64,000 bases of DNA from Pagrus major (lineage: Eukaryota; Chordata; Actinopteri; Spariformes; Sparidae). Every line of letters begins with the position of its first letter. The first letter of the stretch is position 1. Below, one piece after another: positions 33,640 to 45,700 of this stretch. The DNA lies in contig NC_133219.1 of the NCBI RefSeq assembly GCF_040436345.1, forward strand, positions 18,188,958 through 18,252,957. The letters run 5' to 3'. The translations under genes were made by a program, and so were the position numbers. A model generated the notes under the pieces. It was not told the DNA's origin. It made no database searches and saw only the letters and a list, made by a program, of their open reading frames with translations.

Positions 33640-36600
33640 TACATGACTCACAGGTTAAATTATTAACAGAAGGAAATGCTGTCATGTCATGTTGTCACCA
33701 GCAGATGGAGGAGTCAGGATGTCATTCCTCTTGATTCAGAACAAATTTCACTGTATAGCATTTGCTTACCAGACAAAAACAAAAATGAAAGACAACATGT
33801 ATAAAAAATGACAACCTTTCATGTTTTCTTTTTACTAAATAAAGAACAGAAATGATCACAAACAAGGAGAGGATTGAACATTTCAACAGGCTGACTGACA
33901 CTAAACCAGTTTTACAACATTTTTATTTTTCAGCCACTGTAACAGGAAACATGTTCTGCTGATAAGTCTGAATGACTGTGTTCATTTCATCCTGTTGGAC
34001 TAAATATAAAACACTCAGTTAACAAGCAGAGGGAAACTTTTATTTAAATGTATTTAGTTTATCTCTTTATGTCCCAGTTTGAATTATGCTTGTGAGATTC
34101 TCAACTACAACTGAAATAACAAATTATCAAGTTTTTGGTTTTAAAACATCATATAAATGTCAATGCTTTAAAGACGTTTTGAATTATAAATATGACAATG
34201 AAGCAGTCTGTGAAAGTTACTCTTCCTCAAGTGCAAACTAAACCTCAGAATCAAAGTTTATATGATGTTGATTCAGACACAAATCTATGACAAAACATTG
34301 TAAGAAAACATGTAACTCAGGCAGGAACAGATGTTGTTTAATAGTAACATTTTCCATAAACCTGCTCACTGAAAGACCGACTCCTACAAGATGTCCTGGA
34401 TTCAGAAGCACTCCACTGATGTCATCACACCACTGCTGCTGTTGCACATGATGATGTCACTGATTTGTAGTTTAACAGTAAGATGTCTGTGTGTAAAGTG
34501 TTTGGTGGGAGGAAAGAAAAACTGGACTAATACAGATACTTCTGTTGATCAACCTGTGCAGCTAACAATAATATTCATGTCAATAAGTGACAGAAAGTGG
34601 AAATAAAATGTTCAGAGTTCAAAATAAGCAGGCTGTGAACAAAATGTCTTCTTTGTCTCCATCTTGTGGCGTTTACAGGAAGTAAAATGTGTCCATGCAG
34701 TCACATCCTGTATACATACTGTACATTCAATAATGTTGATGACATCGTGCACATGTGAGCATGTTGTCCCTGAAAACTGCATTAAGTCTGTTACAACATG
34801 AATCAAATGTAACAGTGAAACCGTTTCTTAAACTACGTTGTCTTCTTGTAAATGTTGATCATTTCTACAGCCTTCATACACTGTGTTAGCATCATACAGT
34901 CCTGCTGACTGACTCAACTTGTTTAAAGAAGCAAATCTTTAGTGACAATCTGAATTCTCCTTCAGAGCAAATAATGTCAGACACCATCACTACATCTGTG
35001 TGTGTACAAGCCTCAGTACTCCCTCTCTTCAATGAGGCTGTCTGTAAGAGAGCTGAGGAGCAACACACTGTCACAACTTCACTTTACAAACTTTATCAAC
35101 AACTGGAAAGTTTCTGCTGCTGTTTGTTTTTTTATTAACACAAAGTCTGAGTTAAAATATATATATATTTCATGCAAAGATAGTTGCAAATCTTGTTGTT
35201 TTAAATGTTGAACTGCCATTTTTAGAGTTTATAATCCCGCAGTGAAGTTGTAGGAGGGTAAAGTTTAACCATCTTTTAAATTAGACACTAACCAGCATGA
35301 CAATCAATAAAACTCCATCAGTATTAAACAAGCTGCACAACTCTTCTCCAGTATGACATGTTTTATTCCTCACATTTTCAGCTGTTCAGCTTCATCAGGG
35401 TGGTATGAGGCTGATTCAGGTTTCTTTATATACAATCAGTTCATGAGTCATGTGACTTTATAAAACAAATGTTAACTAAATGAGTTGGTCTGTCCATAAA
35501 TGTTGATGTTGAAAGAGTTTCACTGAGGAATTTGTTGTTTTGAAGATTAAAAAATGGAGATTGAACCTTTAATGAGTTCAGATGAAACACTGGATTCTTG
35601 TAATAGTTGTTGTCTAATTTTCTTTTATGATTTGTGTTTATTGTAATTTGTAGTTTTTCACACGATCATTTGACAGATGTGTGTCAAGAAAATGGAAACA
35701 ACCTCATTGACACAATTTTGTATCAAAGCTGTGATTTAATGTCACATCATGTTAAGCTGCATCCATCTGATTTACATTTTATAAACATGTAAATGATTAA
35801 AAAAGACACATTAAACTAAATTGGATGTCAGTATTTCCTTTATGTTTAATCAAAAACTGAACATTTTCCATTTCCACTCGTGTTATTGATCATGTTTACA
35901 CTACAACAGATGTCACATACAGCATGAAGAAGCTCTGTGAGAGTTAGAGACTTAAATAAAACAACATTAAATTAAAACAAGTTTCCTCAATAACTCATCA
36001 GAAGATCTGAAAATATCAAAACTAAAACTGATGACATGATGCTGTTTGACTCAAAACAAGATAATAATGACAAGGAGAATTAACGGCTTTGATTTGTAAA
36101 GTTTGTCTCCTGAGGATGTGACACAGTTTCAACATTTTGGAGTCACATTTTTTTTACTGGTTTAAACGTTATTCTAAGAGCTGGCTCAATTTACACAATA
36201 AATCTTTTTTTTATAAACAAATATTTTGTTGACATCCATGAAAAGTAAACAGTTTATAAACAGCAGGAGTAACCACCTTTTTACATGCAGGCTGAATAAA
36301 ATATAATTAAACACTTAATGAATCGACATCTTTAAAATTATGATTTTCAGCTGAAACTAATGAATTAAGTGTGAATATTGTCACAGTGAGTTTCCATGGA
36401 AACGTTCAAAGAAGATCAAAACCACTTTTCATAATTCACTGCAGACAGTAGAGACACTAAAGATAAACAACATGTGACTCGACAAGATGATAAAAATTTA
36501 CAATCAATCAGAGTCAGAATGTGTGTTGATCCTCTGAACCACTGAGACTCTGAGTGTAAAGAGTAAAAACTGAAATTAAAACATGATCAAAACTAAAAGA

Positions 36601-37148
36601 TCATCAGAAGATCCAGAAATCTGACAAACAAAAACTGATGTCTGATGATGATAAAAGTTAAAGTATCACACAACATATTTGGTTCAGTGGATACAGTTCA
36701 TGTTATATTGTGATCTGATTAAAGACAAGATGCTTCTGAGCAGGATATCCAGTTATAATCTAAAATAATTAATTAGTATCATATTTAAGAATGGATAATA
36801 TAACACTGTCTCAGTACATTTTTAATCTAATTCACTCTGATTTTTTTTATGTGATCTAGGTCGGCGTAAAATCTTAATTGTCTTTCAAAAGTGACAATTA
36901 AATTTTCAATTGAAAGCAGTGAGGTTTAAATGTTTTCAGTTTTGTGCATAAAAACCACTTTGGATCATTTACAACAGACAACAGAAACAGTTAAAAAAAA
37001 AACATTTCTGTGACCTTCAACATCAAGTCAGATCTGCCTCAGACTTAATAAGTGTGATGATGATTTTAGAGTCTAATTAATCTCAAACGATCATGATACA
37101 GTGACACTGAATGTAAAAGTTGGAACAATTAATTCACATTCCTGAACA
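33640..37148. other. Non-coding DNA between TRIM genes A and B
   Basis: Upstream region of TRIM A, the duplication junction at 34541/34542, then AT-rich DNA matching the 3' flank of TRIM A. No other gene was seen. Confidence 0.6.
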
Positions 37149-38573
37149 TCACAGAGAAATATCAGTCTGACATATTTTGATATCAGCAGTTTTAGCATCA
37201 CCAGCCTTTGCAACACTGAAATATGGGAAGAGTTTCTCAGTGAAAGTGTCTCTGTGAGTGTAGATGTGAGTCATGTCTTCAGGGTCGTAGAAGGACACCT
37301 CCCCCCTGTCATAGTCCAGCTGGACTCTGAACCTCTGGAGACTCTTCTTCACTCTGATAGTCTTACCAAGACCATTAGAGTATTTTCCATTAGCATGCTT
37401 CAAACACCAGATTCCATATTCTTGTGCATCAAATATCTTTCCCTTCCTGTCAACTGACTCTTTAACCAAACCTACATTCCAGTCAGGATGATCTCCCACC
37501 TCCACCTCCCAGCTGTGTTTCCCTGAGCTGAAGCCCTCAGAGCCATGGACATCTGCAAAGAAGTCAAATCTCTCTGGATTGTCAGGAAGCTGCTGCTTTG
37601 TGTCTCCATGTCTCACACTGGTCAGATCATCAGACAGATGGAGCCAGCGGTTTGCAGTGTTTGGGTCCAGAATGACAGGACTGAAGTGGACCTTGTCCTT
37701 CATCTTCTCCCAGACTCTGAAGGACAGGTTGCCCAGGTGTTTGGCCACATCTATCAGCGCTCCTGAGACCAGCTGTGGATCTGGCAGTGAGCACTGGACT
37801 CTGGCTCTGGTCTGAGTGGCTTTATAACTGCTGAGGAATGGCACGTTGTGTTTCTGCAGCTCTTCTTCAACAGCACAGATACTGTCTGACAGAGAGGAGA
37901 TCTGCTCCTCCATCATCTTCATCTCTCTGCTGATAGTCTTCCCCTTCTGCTCCTCTTCCTCCCTCAGAGCTGCCAGTCTGGACTCCTCTTCCTCTTTCAG
38001 GAACTGGTGGAGCTTGTTGAACTCTGCTCTGATCTGCCTCTCTGTGGACAACAGCTGCTTCTTGGAGTGTTGAATCACTTCATTGTATGTTTCCTCCACA
38101 TGTTTGTATTTGTTCCTCTTGTCCTGTAGAGACTTGAGGTCAGATGTCAGCTGCTCCTTCAGCTCACTGACTGCTTGTTCTACAGGAACCACCTTGTGAC
38201 CAACATGGTGAGGAAAGTCACACACATGACACACAGCTCTATCTTCATCCTCACAGAATAACTTAGGCTCTTCTTGATGTTTACTACACACCACCTCCAC
38301 CTTCTTCTCTCCTTTTTCTGCCTCAGATGATCCAGATTTCTGTCTCCCAGCAAAGGAGTCAGCCAGTTCCTTCAGAGTAAAGTCCACTCCTGGATTTTCA
38401 TTTGAGGATCTTCTTTTACAAATGGGACAGTTTTTGTTTGCAGCTTGTTCCCAGAATTTTTGCAGGCAGCTTGAACAGAATCTGTGGCTGCAGCTCAGAG
38501 ACACAGGATCTCTGAAAGTCTCTGAACACACATGGCAGCTCAGGAAACTTTCAAGAAGAGCTCTCTCAGCCAT
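37149..38573 (-). CDS. TRIM protein B (RING, B-box, coiled coil, PRY-SPRY), tandem paralogue of A
   Basis: An intact intronless 474-aa TRIM protein with the same order of domains. RING ligands: C13, C16, C28, H30, C33, C36, C49, C52. B-box 2 starts with CSKHQEE and ends CDFPHHVGHK. The coiled coil is almost identical to that of TRIM A. The PRY-SPRY contains LDYDRGEVSFYDPEDM. Differences from A cluster in the RING-B-box linker, the B-box and the SPRY loop around EYGIWCLKHANGKYSNG; the coiled coil and most of the rest differ by only a few residues. The start MAERALLES lacks the two extra residues seen in A. It probably arose with the tandem duplication and is likely interferon-inducible by its upstream element. 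Confidence 0.93.
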   Translation of the reverse strand: MAERALLESFLSCHVCSETFRDPVSLSCSHRFCSSCLQKFWEQAANKNCPICKRRSSNENPGVDFTLKELADSFAGRQKSGSSEAEKGEKKVEVVCSKHQEEPKLFCEDEDRAVCHVCDFPHHVGHKVVPVEQAVSELKEQLTSDLKSLQDKRNKYKHVEETYNEVIQHSKKQLLSTERQIRAEFNKLHQFLKEEEESRLAALREEEEQKGKTISREMKMMEEQISSLSDSICAVEEELQKHNVPFLSSYKATQTRARVQCSLPDPQLVSGALIDVAKHLGNLSFRVWEKMKDKVHFSPVILDPNTANRWLHLSDDLTSVRHGDTKQQLPDNPERFDFFADVHGSEGFSSGKHSWEVEVGDHPDWNVGLVKESVDRKGKIFDAQEYGIWCLKHANGKYSNGLGKTIRVKKSLQRFRVQLDYDRGEVSFYDPEDMTHIYTHRDTFTEKLFPYFSVAKAGDAKTADIKICQTDISL

Positions 38574-38721
38574 TTGTTATTCAAGTTTTAGTTTTCACAG
38601 CAGGACTCACCGAGTTACTGTCTCTTCTCTTGATTACTTCAAATACTCCAAACAGGTGTTTTTCAGCAGAGATCTCACCCTGTAATGGCGTCTCAGCTCT
38701 GTTCAACAACGTAAAATCTAC

Positions 38722-38731
38722 TTTCACTTTC
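38722..38731 (-). promoter_or_regulatory. Candidate ISRE/IRF element of TRIM gene B
   Basis: GAAAGTGAAAG on the minus strand, 149 bp upstream of the TRIM B ATG, the same position and sequence as in copy A. Confidence 0.65.
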
Positions 38732-39455
38732 TTTTATGACTCACAGGTTAAATTATTAACGGCATTAAATGCTGTCATGTCATGTTGTCACCAGCAGATG
38801 GAGGAGTCAGGATGTCATTCCTCCTGATTCAGAACAAAACTTTCACTGTATAGGAAATTGTTTTACAACACTACATTTTTATTTTTCAGTCACTTTAACA
38901 GGAAACATGTTCTGCTGATAAGTCTGAATGACTGTGTTCATTTCATCCAGTTGGATATAATATAAAACACTCAGTTAACAAGCAGAGGGAAACTTTTATT
39001 TAGATGTTATTAAGTTTATCTCTTTATGTCCCAGTTTGAATGATTCTTGTGAGATTAACAACTACAATTGAAATAAATGATCAAGTTTTTGGTTTTAAAA
39101 CATCATATACATGTTCTGTCAATACTTTAAAGATGTTTTGAATTATAAATATGACAATGAAAGCAGTCTGTCAAAGATACTCTTCCTCAAGTGCAAACTA
39201 AATGTAAAAATCAAAGATTATATGAAGTTGATTCAGACACAAATCTTTGACAAAACATTGTAAGAAAACATGTAATTCAGGCAGGAACAGATGTTGTTTA
39301 ATAGTAACATTTTCCATAAACCTGCTCACTGAAAGACCGACTCCTACAAGATGTCCTGGATTCAGAAGCACTCCACTGATGTCATCACACCGCTGCTGCT
39401 GTCGCTCATGATGATGTCACTGATTTGTAGTTTAACAGTGAGGTGTTTGTGTCTT

Positions 39456-40000
39456 TGACATCAACATCAAATCAGATCTGTTTCAGATACAAAAATAAGT
39501 GTGATGATGATTTTAGAGTCTATTTAGCCTCAAACGATCATGATACAGTGACACTGAAGGTAAAAGTTGGCACAATTAAATCACATTCCTGAACATCACA
39601 GAGAAATATCAGTCTGACAGATTTTGATATCAGCAGTTTTAGCATCACCAACATTTCCAATACTGAAATATGGGAAGAGTTTCTCAGTGAAAGTGTCTCT
39701 GTGAGTGTAGATGTGAGTCATGTCGTCAGGGTCGTAGAAGGACACCTCCCCCCTCTGAAAGTCTCTGAACACACATGGCTGCTCAGGAAACTTTCAAAGA
39801 GAGCTATTTTCTCAGCCATTTGTCATCACCCAGTTTCTGTCTCTTCTCTTGATTGCTTCAAATACTCCGAACGAGTGCTTTTCAGCAGAGATCTCACCCT
39901 GTAATGGCGTCTCAGCTCTCAGCACACAGCAGGAAATGCTGTCAAGTCATGTTATCACCAGCAGGGGGTTGGAACCTTCACTGTACAGGAAGTTGTTTAA
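39456..40000. repeat. Tandem duplication unit, partial third copy
   Basis: Begins mid-unit (acatcaacatcaaatcagatctg, matching 31907 onward), includes the 3' end and 5' end of a TRIM gene with the middle deleted, and runs out near 40000. It is shorter and more rearranged than copies 1 and 2. Confidence 0.9.
39596..39819 (-). pseudogene. Collapsed third TRIM copy (head fused to tail)
   Basis: Reading minus from 39819, the first 22 codons match the TRIM start (MAEKIALFES...HVCSETFR). The sequence then jumps at about 39751-39757 to the end of the SPRY domain (EVSF-YDP region through the C-terminus and the stop at 39596-39598). Roughly 1.2 kb of coding sequence is missing. The junction shifts the frame, so translation from the ATG ends after 33 codons at 39718-39720. 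Upstream, the segment holding the ISRE in copies A and B is also absent. It is not expected to make a TRIM protein. Confidence 0.9.
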
Positions 40001-40724
40001 AGACGGAGACAAAAAACAAAGAACAACGACCTTTGACCAGGAAGTTGCTCGGCAGTCAGTGTGACAACTAAAAGTGCACATCTGCTGCCGACTCTGAGAC
40101 AAAAGCTGCACAGGCTGTTTATCTCCTGTACAACACCTTTCCACTGTCAGTACAACATGAATTATTGTAACTAAATCAAGACGTTGTCTCTCAACTTGCA
40201 TCACATGTTGACAACAAGGTGTAAACTGAGCATGTTGATAAATGTTAATCTACAATAAGAGACTTTCCCAGGTGACCAGGGTTCGAGTTCTGTTGGAGCC
40301 AGAGAGATCACAGCTACCATATGAAGGGATCTGAGTTCCCATGAAAGCAGTAATATACTACACCTGTTGGGGTCATTAATATATTACCAAAAACCATTAC
40401 TGTAATCACAAATAATGCATAGTTTTATTTATATATATTCCCATGGTAAGGCATAATTATGAGATAAAAGCTGAAATTATGACAAGAAAGTCACAAAAGG
40501 TACATTTTGAGTTTTATCTCAAAATTATTAAGATTGTAACTCAAACTCTGCAGGTGGCCACAAACTCCAATGAATACTAATTTCCTCTCTGTCTGTTTTG
40601 CTAACTTGTTAGCTATATTGTGAGTATATATTGTGCTAGTAATCGATAGGCAGGGCTGAGTGTAATGCTTCTATCAGGCACTTCAGATCTCTCCATGTAA
40701 TGTGTTTGTAATTTGTGTAACACA

Positions 40725-40726
<2 letters not shown>

Positions 40727-40764
<38 letters not shown>
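40727..40764. repeat. (CA)n microsatellite
   Basis: About 19 CA units in intergenic DNA. Confidence 0.97.
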
Positions 40765-40768
<4 letters not shown>

Positions 40769-41735
40769 TGTCCTGATGAAACAAAGCTTTGACAGTTAAA
40801 ATAAGACAGAGAGGTTGAAGAGACGTTTCATGCAAAACCTGCAATTAAAAAAAACATTCAGCTGGCACTCTGAGTACTTTTCAACAGATTTATTTACTTC
40901 TCTTATAACTGTTTCAAGTTTATGTCATCTTCATCACATGTGAAAAAGATTTTTATCAACACTGTTTGGACAATCCAGACAGCATGACCATGACAGCAGG
41001 CTTATTTTGTTTCACTCGTACTTATCAGGTTGTTGCAGAAGTCTCTCAATGCTGCTGCAATATAAATATGAAAATAACTTCTGCCTCAAGTCTACATTCA
41101 GTAATTGTCTGGTGAGTGAGTAACATACTTTATATTCACTGCAAATGAGTTGACATGACTATTGTTATTAACACTTGTTACTTAAATACTGAATATTTGT
41201 GAAAATCTGAAAATCTTTGCCATTATAAAATGACAATTGATTGAATGAATGAGGAAATAAATATTTAAAGATATGTTATCTGAATATGTCAAGGGGAAAG
41301 AGACAACCATGAGAGGCACATCCACTGAGTAATAAATGTAAATGGGGCATTAAAACTTAACTTTTTATAAAAAATTATTCGTTAAGCTTCCATGTGTAAT
41401 TATGACATAAAGGAATGTTCAGTGTGGAAACCTGTGATCAAATTTGCATTAAGGCAGAAGAAGTGAGAGACGATTTCTTCTTTCCTTAAGTCTTGAAACG
41501 TATTCTATATAAATTAACTGAAATGCTTACACTGTTATTGACATGGCAAATTAATCTATAAAACATTTATCCTCTGTTTTGTACGTAGAGGATTAAAAAC
41601 TCTGTCACTCTGTGCTACTTTTATTTGATTTTTAAAGTGTGGTGGCCTACTTTACATATCATACCATTAAAGCAGGCTACGGTAGCACTAACATAACTCA
41701 TTTGGTGCCTATTTGAAACATTTTTACACGAGAGA

Positions 41736-41765
41736 CATATACATATACATATACATATACATACA
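41736..41765. repeat. (ACATAT)n short tandem repeat
   Basis: Several hexamer units ACATAT in a row in intergenic DNA. Confidence 0.9.
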
Positions 41766-42277
41766 TAAAACTGGAAAATGTCAACACATAAGTGAGGATA
41801 GTCCACCAATTTTAATGTGCGTTGCAATCCTATAACATTGACAGATATCGTTGTTTTTATTCCACACATTCTTCTTCCTTGGCCACCTCCAGATGTGGCT
41901 CAAACCTGACTCATGTGACATCACTTGAGGCAATTTCTCAGACTCCCATCCAACCCATATGTGAGCGGATTGTAACGTGGTGTGAAAAGTGTCTTACTTG
42001 GTTGCCTATACAAGCCTGTGGGCGATTAGTTTTATTTGTTTAATGCTCCTGGACTGTGGATTTCTTCGTGAAGGATGTGACTCTATGAACGTTCTCGAGT
42101 GCCTCTTGTCAGTGTCTCTCTATGTAGCTAACGTTAGCTTAGAAATGGAGTCCGCTAACATAAACAAACGACCGGCTACCAGCACAACACTGAAGTTCCA
42201 CAGAGCCCCGTTAACATCTGTGTCCAGGGGTCCTCATGTCTCAAACATGTCAACCAAACATTAAATGTTAAGCTACA

Positions 42278-42514
42278 CCATATGGACAGAAGTATGTGGA
42301 CAACACTTGTGGACACTTATGATTGCCAAACATCTCATAGCAACAACTCGACTCGTTTCGATTTAGGCTTTCCACCAGATGTTGGAACCTGGCTGCAGGG
42401 AGTTGTCTTATATATCGCTGTATGTCATAGCATTAATATTTCTACTACTATTTAGACACTAAGACGCCTCGGACCAAAAGTGCACAAAATATGTCCACAT
42501 ACTTTTGGCCATGT
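42278..42514. mobile_element. Tc1/mariner-type MITE with terminal inverted repeats
   Basis: The left end ccatatggacagaagtatg.. (42278-42302) and right end tgtccacatacttttggcca (42491-42514) are imperfect inverted repeats sharing AAGTATGTGGACA. There is no coding sequence inside about 235 bp. The same terminal motif flanks the Tc1-like remnants at 7288 and 55167. Confidence 0.85.
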
Positions 42515-42711
42515 TTCCAAATGGAACAGGTCATCCTTAGAGATGATTCAATGGTCAAACCATCCGATCTTTACACGAGTCAAATACTTTTAATTTTTGC
42601 TTTCTGACAGCATGTTGGGGTTCCTGTTCAAATCAAGTCTCTCAGGCTGTGCTTACTAATTACATTACAGATCCGACAACATGGAAGTGGCACATTGTGT
42701 CAACTTCTTGG

Positions 42712-45700
42712 TTATGATTGGCTGTTGCCCTCAGCTTGTACATGGTTTTTGGACCCCCCGTTGGTTTGTGGGGACTGTAAGTGGTCTGGGAGCAGGACCT
42801 CAACGGAGAAGCTGATTCTTTTGGCCTGGAAAATGCTGTAAGTGTTGTCAAATCTGAGAACATCTGTGGAAGACAAACAGAACAGAATATTTACTACACG
42901 GCTGAATTCGATCTAATGCTGCACTGACACTTCTGCATACTGAGCACGAGTCTATGCTGAGTGTTGTAGGTTACTCACAGACTCCTGGGCGCTCACAGGT
43001 CAGTGATCCGTCCTCGGGCACTAAGTGGGCGTTGTAGCGTTGGCTGGGCACGACCTCCTGCATCTGAGCTGCCTTCTTCCATTCGCCCTTTCTAGCCTTC
43101 AGAAACACCCCAAAGCCAATGTCTGCACTCTCAGTGGCAAATTGCCATCTGCCCACATTGAAGAAAAAATTTTTAAATTAGTTCAACTTTGCTTTTATAA
43201 CTTTCAATAAATCTTATTTAAAAAACTACATTACTATGTGAAATGTATCTGTTAATGTGATTAGGCTACTGAGATTAGTGTTGAAACGGTTGGCCTTTAA
43301 ATAAACCCTTACTTTTTTTATACTTTGATTAAAGTTAAAAAGGACATGGAATAAGTAACTTTGAGAGGGAAAAAAACTGAATTTAATCCTTAACAGACCT
43401 AATTATTGTTTATACTCCTTATTCTACTCTTATATTGATAATTAACAGTTTTAATAAATGTTTGGTTTTTGTTTATCACCTAAAACTTATTTTGTCACTT
43501 CATTTTAATTATGTCTGCAAATTATGGCCACAAACCTCCTTTTTTCTTTGTATGAAAAGAGCACTGTCCACAACTCAAAGATATACTCAATTAACAATGA
43601 TATAAAACAGCGAATGAAACAAATCCTCACATCTAACAAGCTGGAATCAGTGAATCTTTCCTTGACTTTAAAATGACTTGATAACTTTATATTTCTGCCA
43701 CTGTGAGAAAACTTGCGGTGCACCACTGACCTGAGAACGCAGCCCGGGAACAGGATATCATATTCCAGCTGTTGGGAGGAACCTCGGCTGACGCTCATAC
43801 ACTGCTCGTAGTCCACCTTAACATGGTCCCGCACGTAGTAGGAGGAGGGAACTGGGCCGACATGGTTTATCTGCAGCCGAGACCATGCATGAACAGAGTT
43901 AGGATATGGGTGTCAAAAACCTTAAAATATGAAATGTTGAAAGTTTGAGGGTAGGAGAAATGGGGAAAGACCCATCACTTACTGTGATTTTGTGACATGT
44001 CTGAGTGCTTGTTATTTTACAGGTTTTGCACAAAAGGGAGAAAATGTTTCTCTAGTTCCACTTTTCCTTTTATTCACATAAATAAAATAAATATAAGACC
44101 AATCAACTTCTGTGGTTTTCCAGTACTGTACAATGCAGCACATGATTCAACCAACAGAGGGTAGTAATGTGGACAAGTTTAATCCAGAGTGTCAGTTAAA
44201 TCTAACATTATGTATACTACAGATGACAGACACACATACACACAAATAAACCGAAGAAAATGTAAGAACAGCCTGTCAGCTATCAAGAATAATTTCCTGG
44301 AAACATTCAGAAAGACCTATCTCGGAAATTAACATTATTATAAGGGCAGTCAAACTCATCTGAAACCACAAAATCTAGGAAGTGTGAGAAAAAACTCAAA
44401 TGCAAAATGTATAAGGCTCAAAAGTTTTCCTCCTATGACATTAAAGGTGCAATGCGTAAGAATTTTAGTTTAAAACTGTACTTAAACTTTCAACAGAATG
44501 TGAATAAATTACAGTTTTGACATTATGTTGAGGACATATATGTATTGTGTTGCAGAGACATCTACTGAAGTTTGCATGCTAACCTGCTTGCCCCTAGCCA
44601 GATATCTACCTCTAGAGGTGACAGCCCAATAGAAAATAACACCAACAATGTCCCAGTGCTCCAAACTCCCAGTCAGAGTCTGATAGCAGCAGTTAACTGC
44701 TACCCTGGTGATATGCCGCCCCCTATTTTTTTGGATGAATTCGATGGGTGGGCAATTCTTACATATTGCACCTTTAACCGCTCAGAAAATGTAAAAACAA
44801 TAAATCCAGTTTTTAGAAATGAATAAATTAAAATAATTTAACTCTCAGATTGAAATAATAACTGACTATAATGAGCCGTAATGATGCAGAAAACGCACAC
44901 ACACAGACTGGATCGACGTTTCTTTGAACTCTACCAAAAAGTTTTATTTACATACAATTTGTATAAAATTGTATGCTATAAGTGCATTATTTCAGCCCCA
45001 TATATGATGCCCAATTCATAAAGGAATAGTTCAAAATTTTGGGGGATACACAATGTTACCTTAGCACGGAGACTGGAAACAGGGGGAAACTAACAAAATC
45101 CAACTACCAACAAACCAAAGTATCAAGATGATGAATTGTAGGAGGAGATATGGGCGTAGTTACTTCCTGACTAACAGGCTAGCTGTTTCCACCCACTTGC
45201 AGTCTTTATGCTAAGCTAAGCCAGTTATCTCCTGGAGTTAGCTTCATATTTATTGTACAGACATTATAGTGGTGTCAATCTTCTCATCTAACTCTTGGCA
45301 AGAAAGCAAATAAGTGTACTTCCGAAAATGTCAAACTATTCCTTTAATAAGATAATTCAGCTCCTATGACCTAATCAAAATAATACAGTACAATGTCAAG
45401 AACACACAGCTAGCTAACTAAAAAAGTGTATTTAAAAAAAAAAGTAGAAAAAAGAAAACACTTTGAGCCTGAGCATGATAATTCCTTGAATCTTGAACGT
45501 AGCCGAAATGAATTTCTCTCTTCCTGTTCCTCATCTTTCCTGGGCCCAATTATTTATCTACAGAAACAGTGACAAACTCACAGTCAGTCTAGAGTATTAT
45601 CTATAAATGTGACTACTCAAGCTGCTTTTCTCTGTGCTTGCTGCTCGATACTACGCTGCCCACTAAAGCATGCTCACGTTTGACTGCATCTCTTGTGCTG

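Larger units (their letters stand above)
29742..34541. repeat. Tandem duplication unit, copy 1 (carries TRIM gene A)
   Basis: Starts at ctgttgatcaacctgtgcag and runs to the same sequence at 34542. The offset is exactly 4800 bp over at least the first 500 bp, for example 29759 against 34559 and 30092 against 34892, with only scattered substitutions. The unit contains about 2.3 kb of non-coding DNA, one intronless TRIM gene on the minus strand and its upstream region. Relative to copy 2 it lacks about 310 bp near 30560, between short TGACA repeats. Confidence 0.93.
34542..39450. repeat. Tandem duplication unit, copy 2 (carries TRIM gene B)
   Basis: Aligns with copy 1 through non-coding, coding and promoter segments, including the block that ends copy 1 (34380-34470 matches 39345-39435). 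It has an extra segment of about 310 bp (35362-35671) and lacks roughly 110 bp upstream of the TRIM gene relative to copy 1 (near 38855). Confidence 0.92.
40000..42711. other. Intergenic region between the TRIM cluster and the sec14-like gene
   Basis: Contains a CA microsatellite (40727-40764), an ACATAT repeat (41736-41765) and a MITE (42278-42514). An 80-90 codon open frame near 42000 has no recognisable product. Confidence 0.6.
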
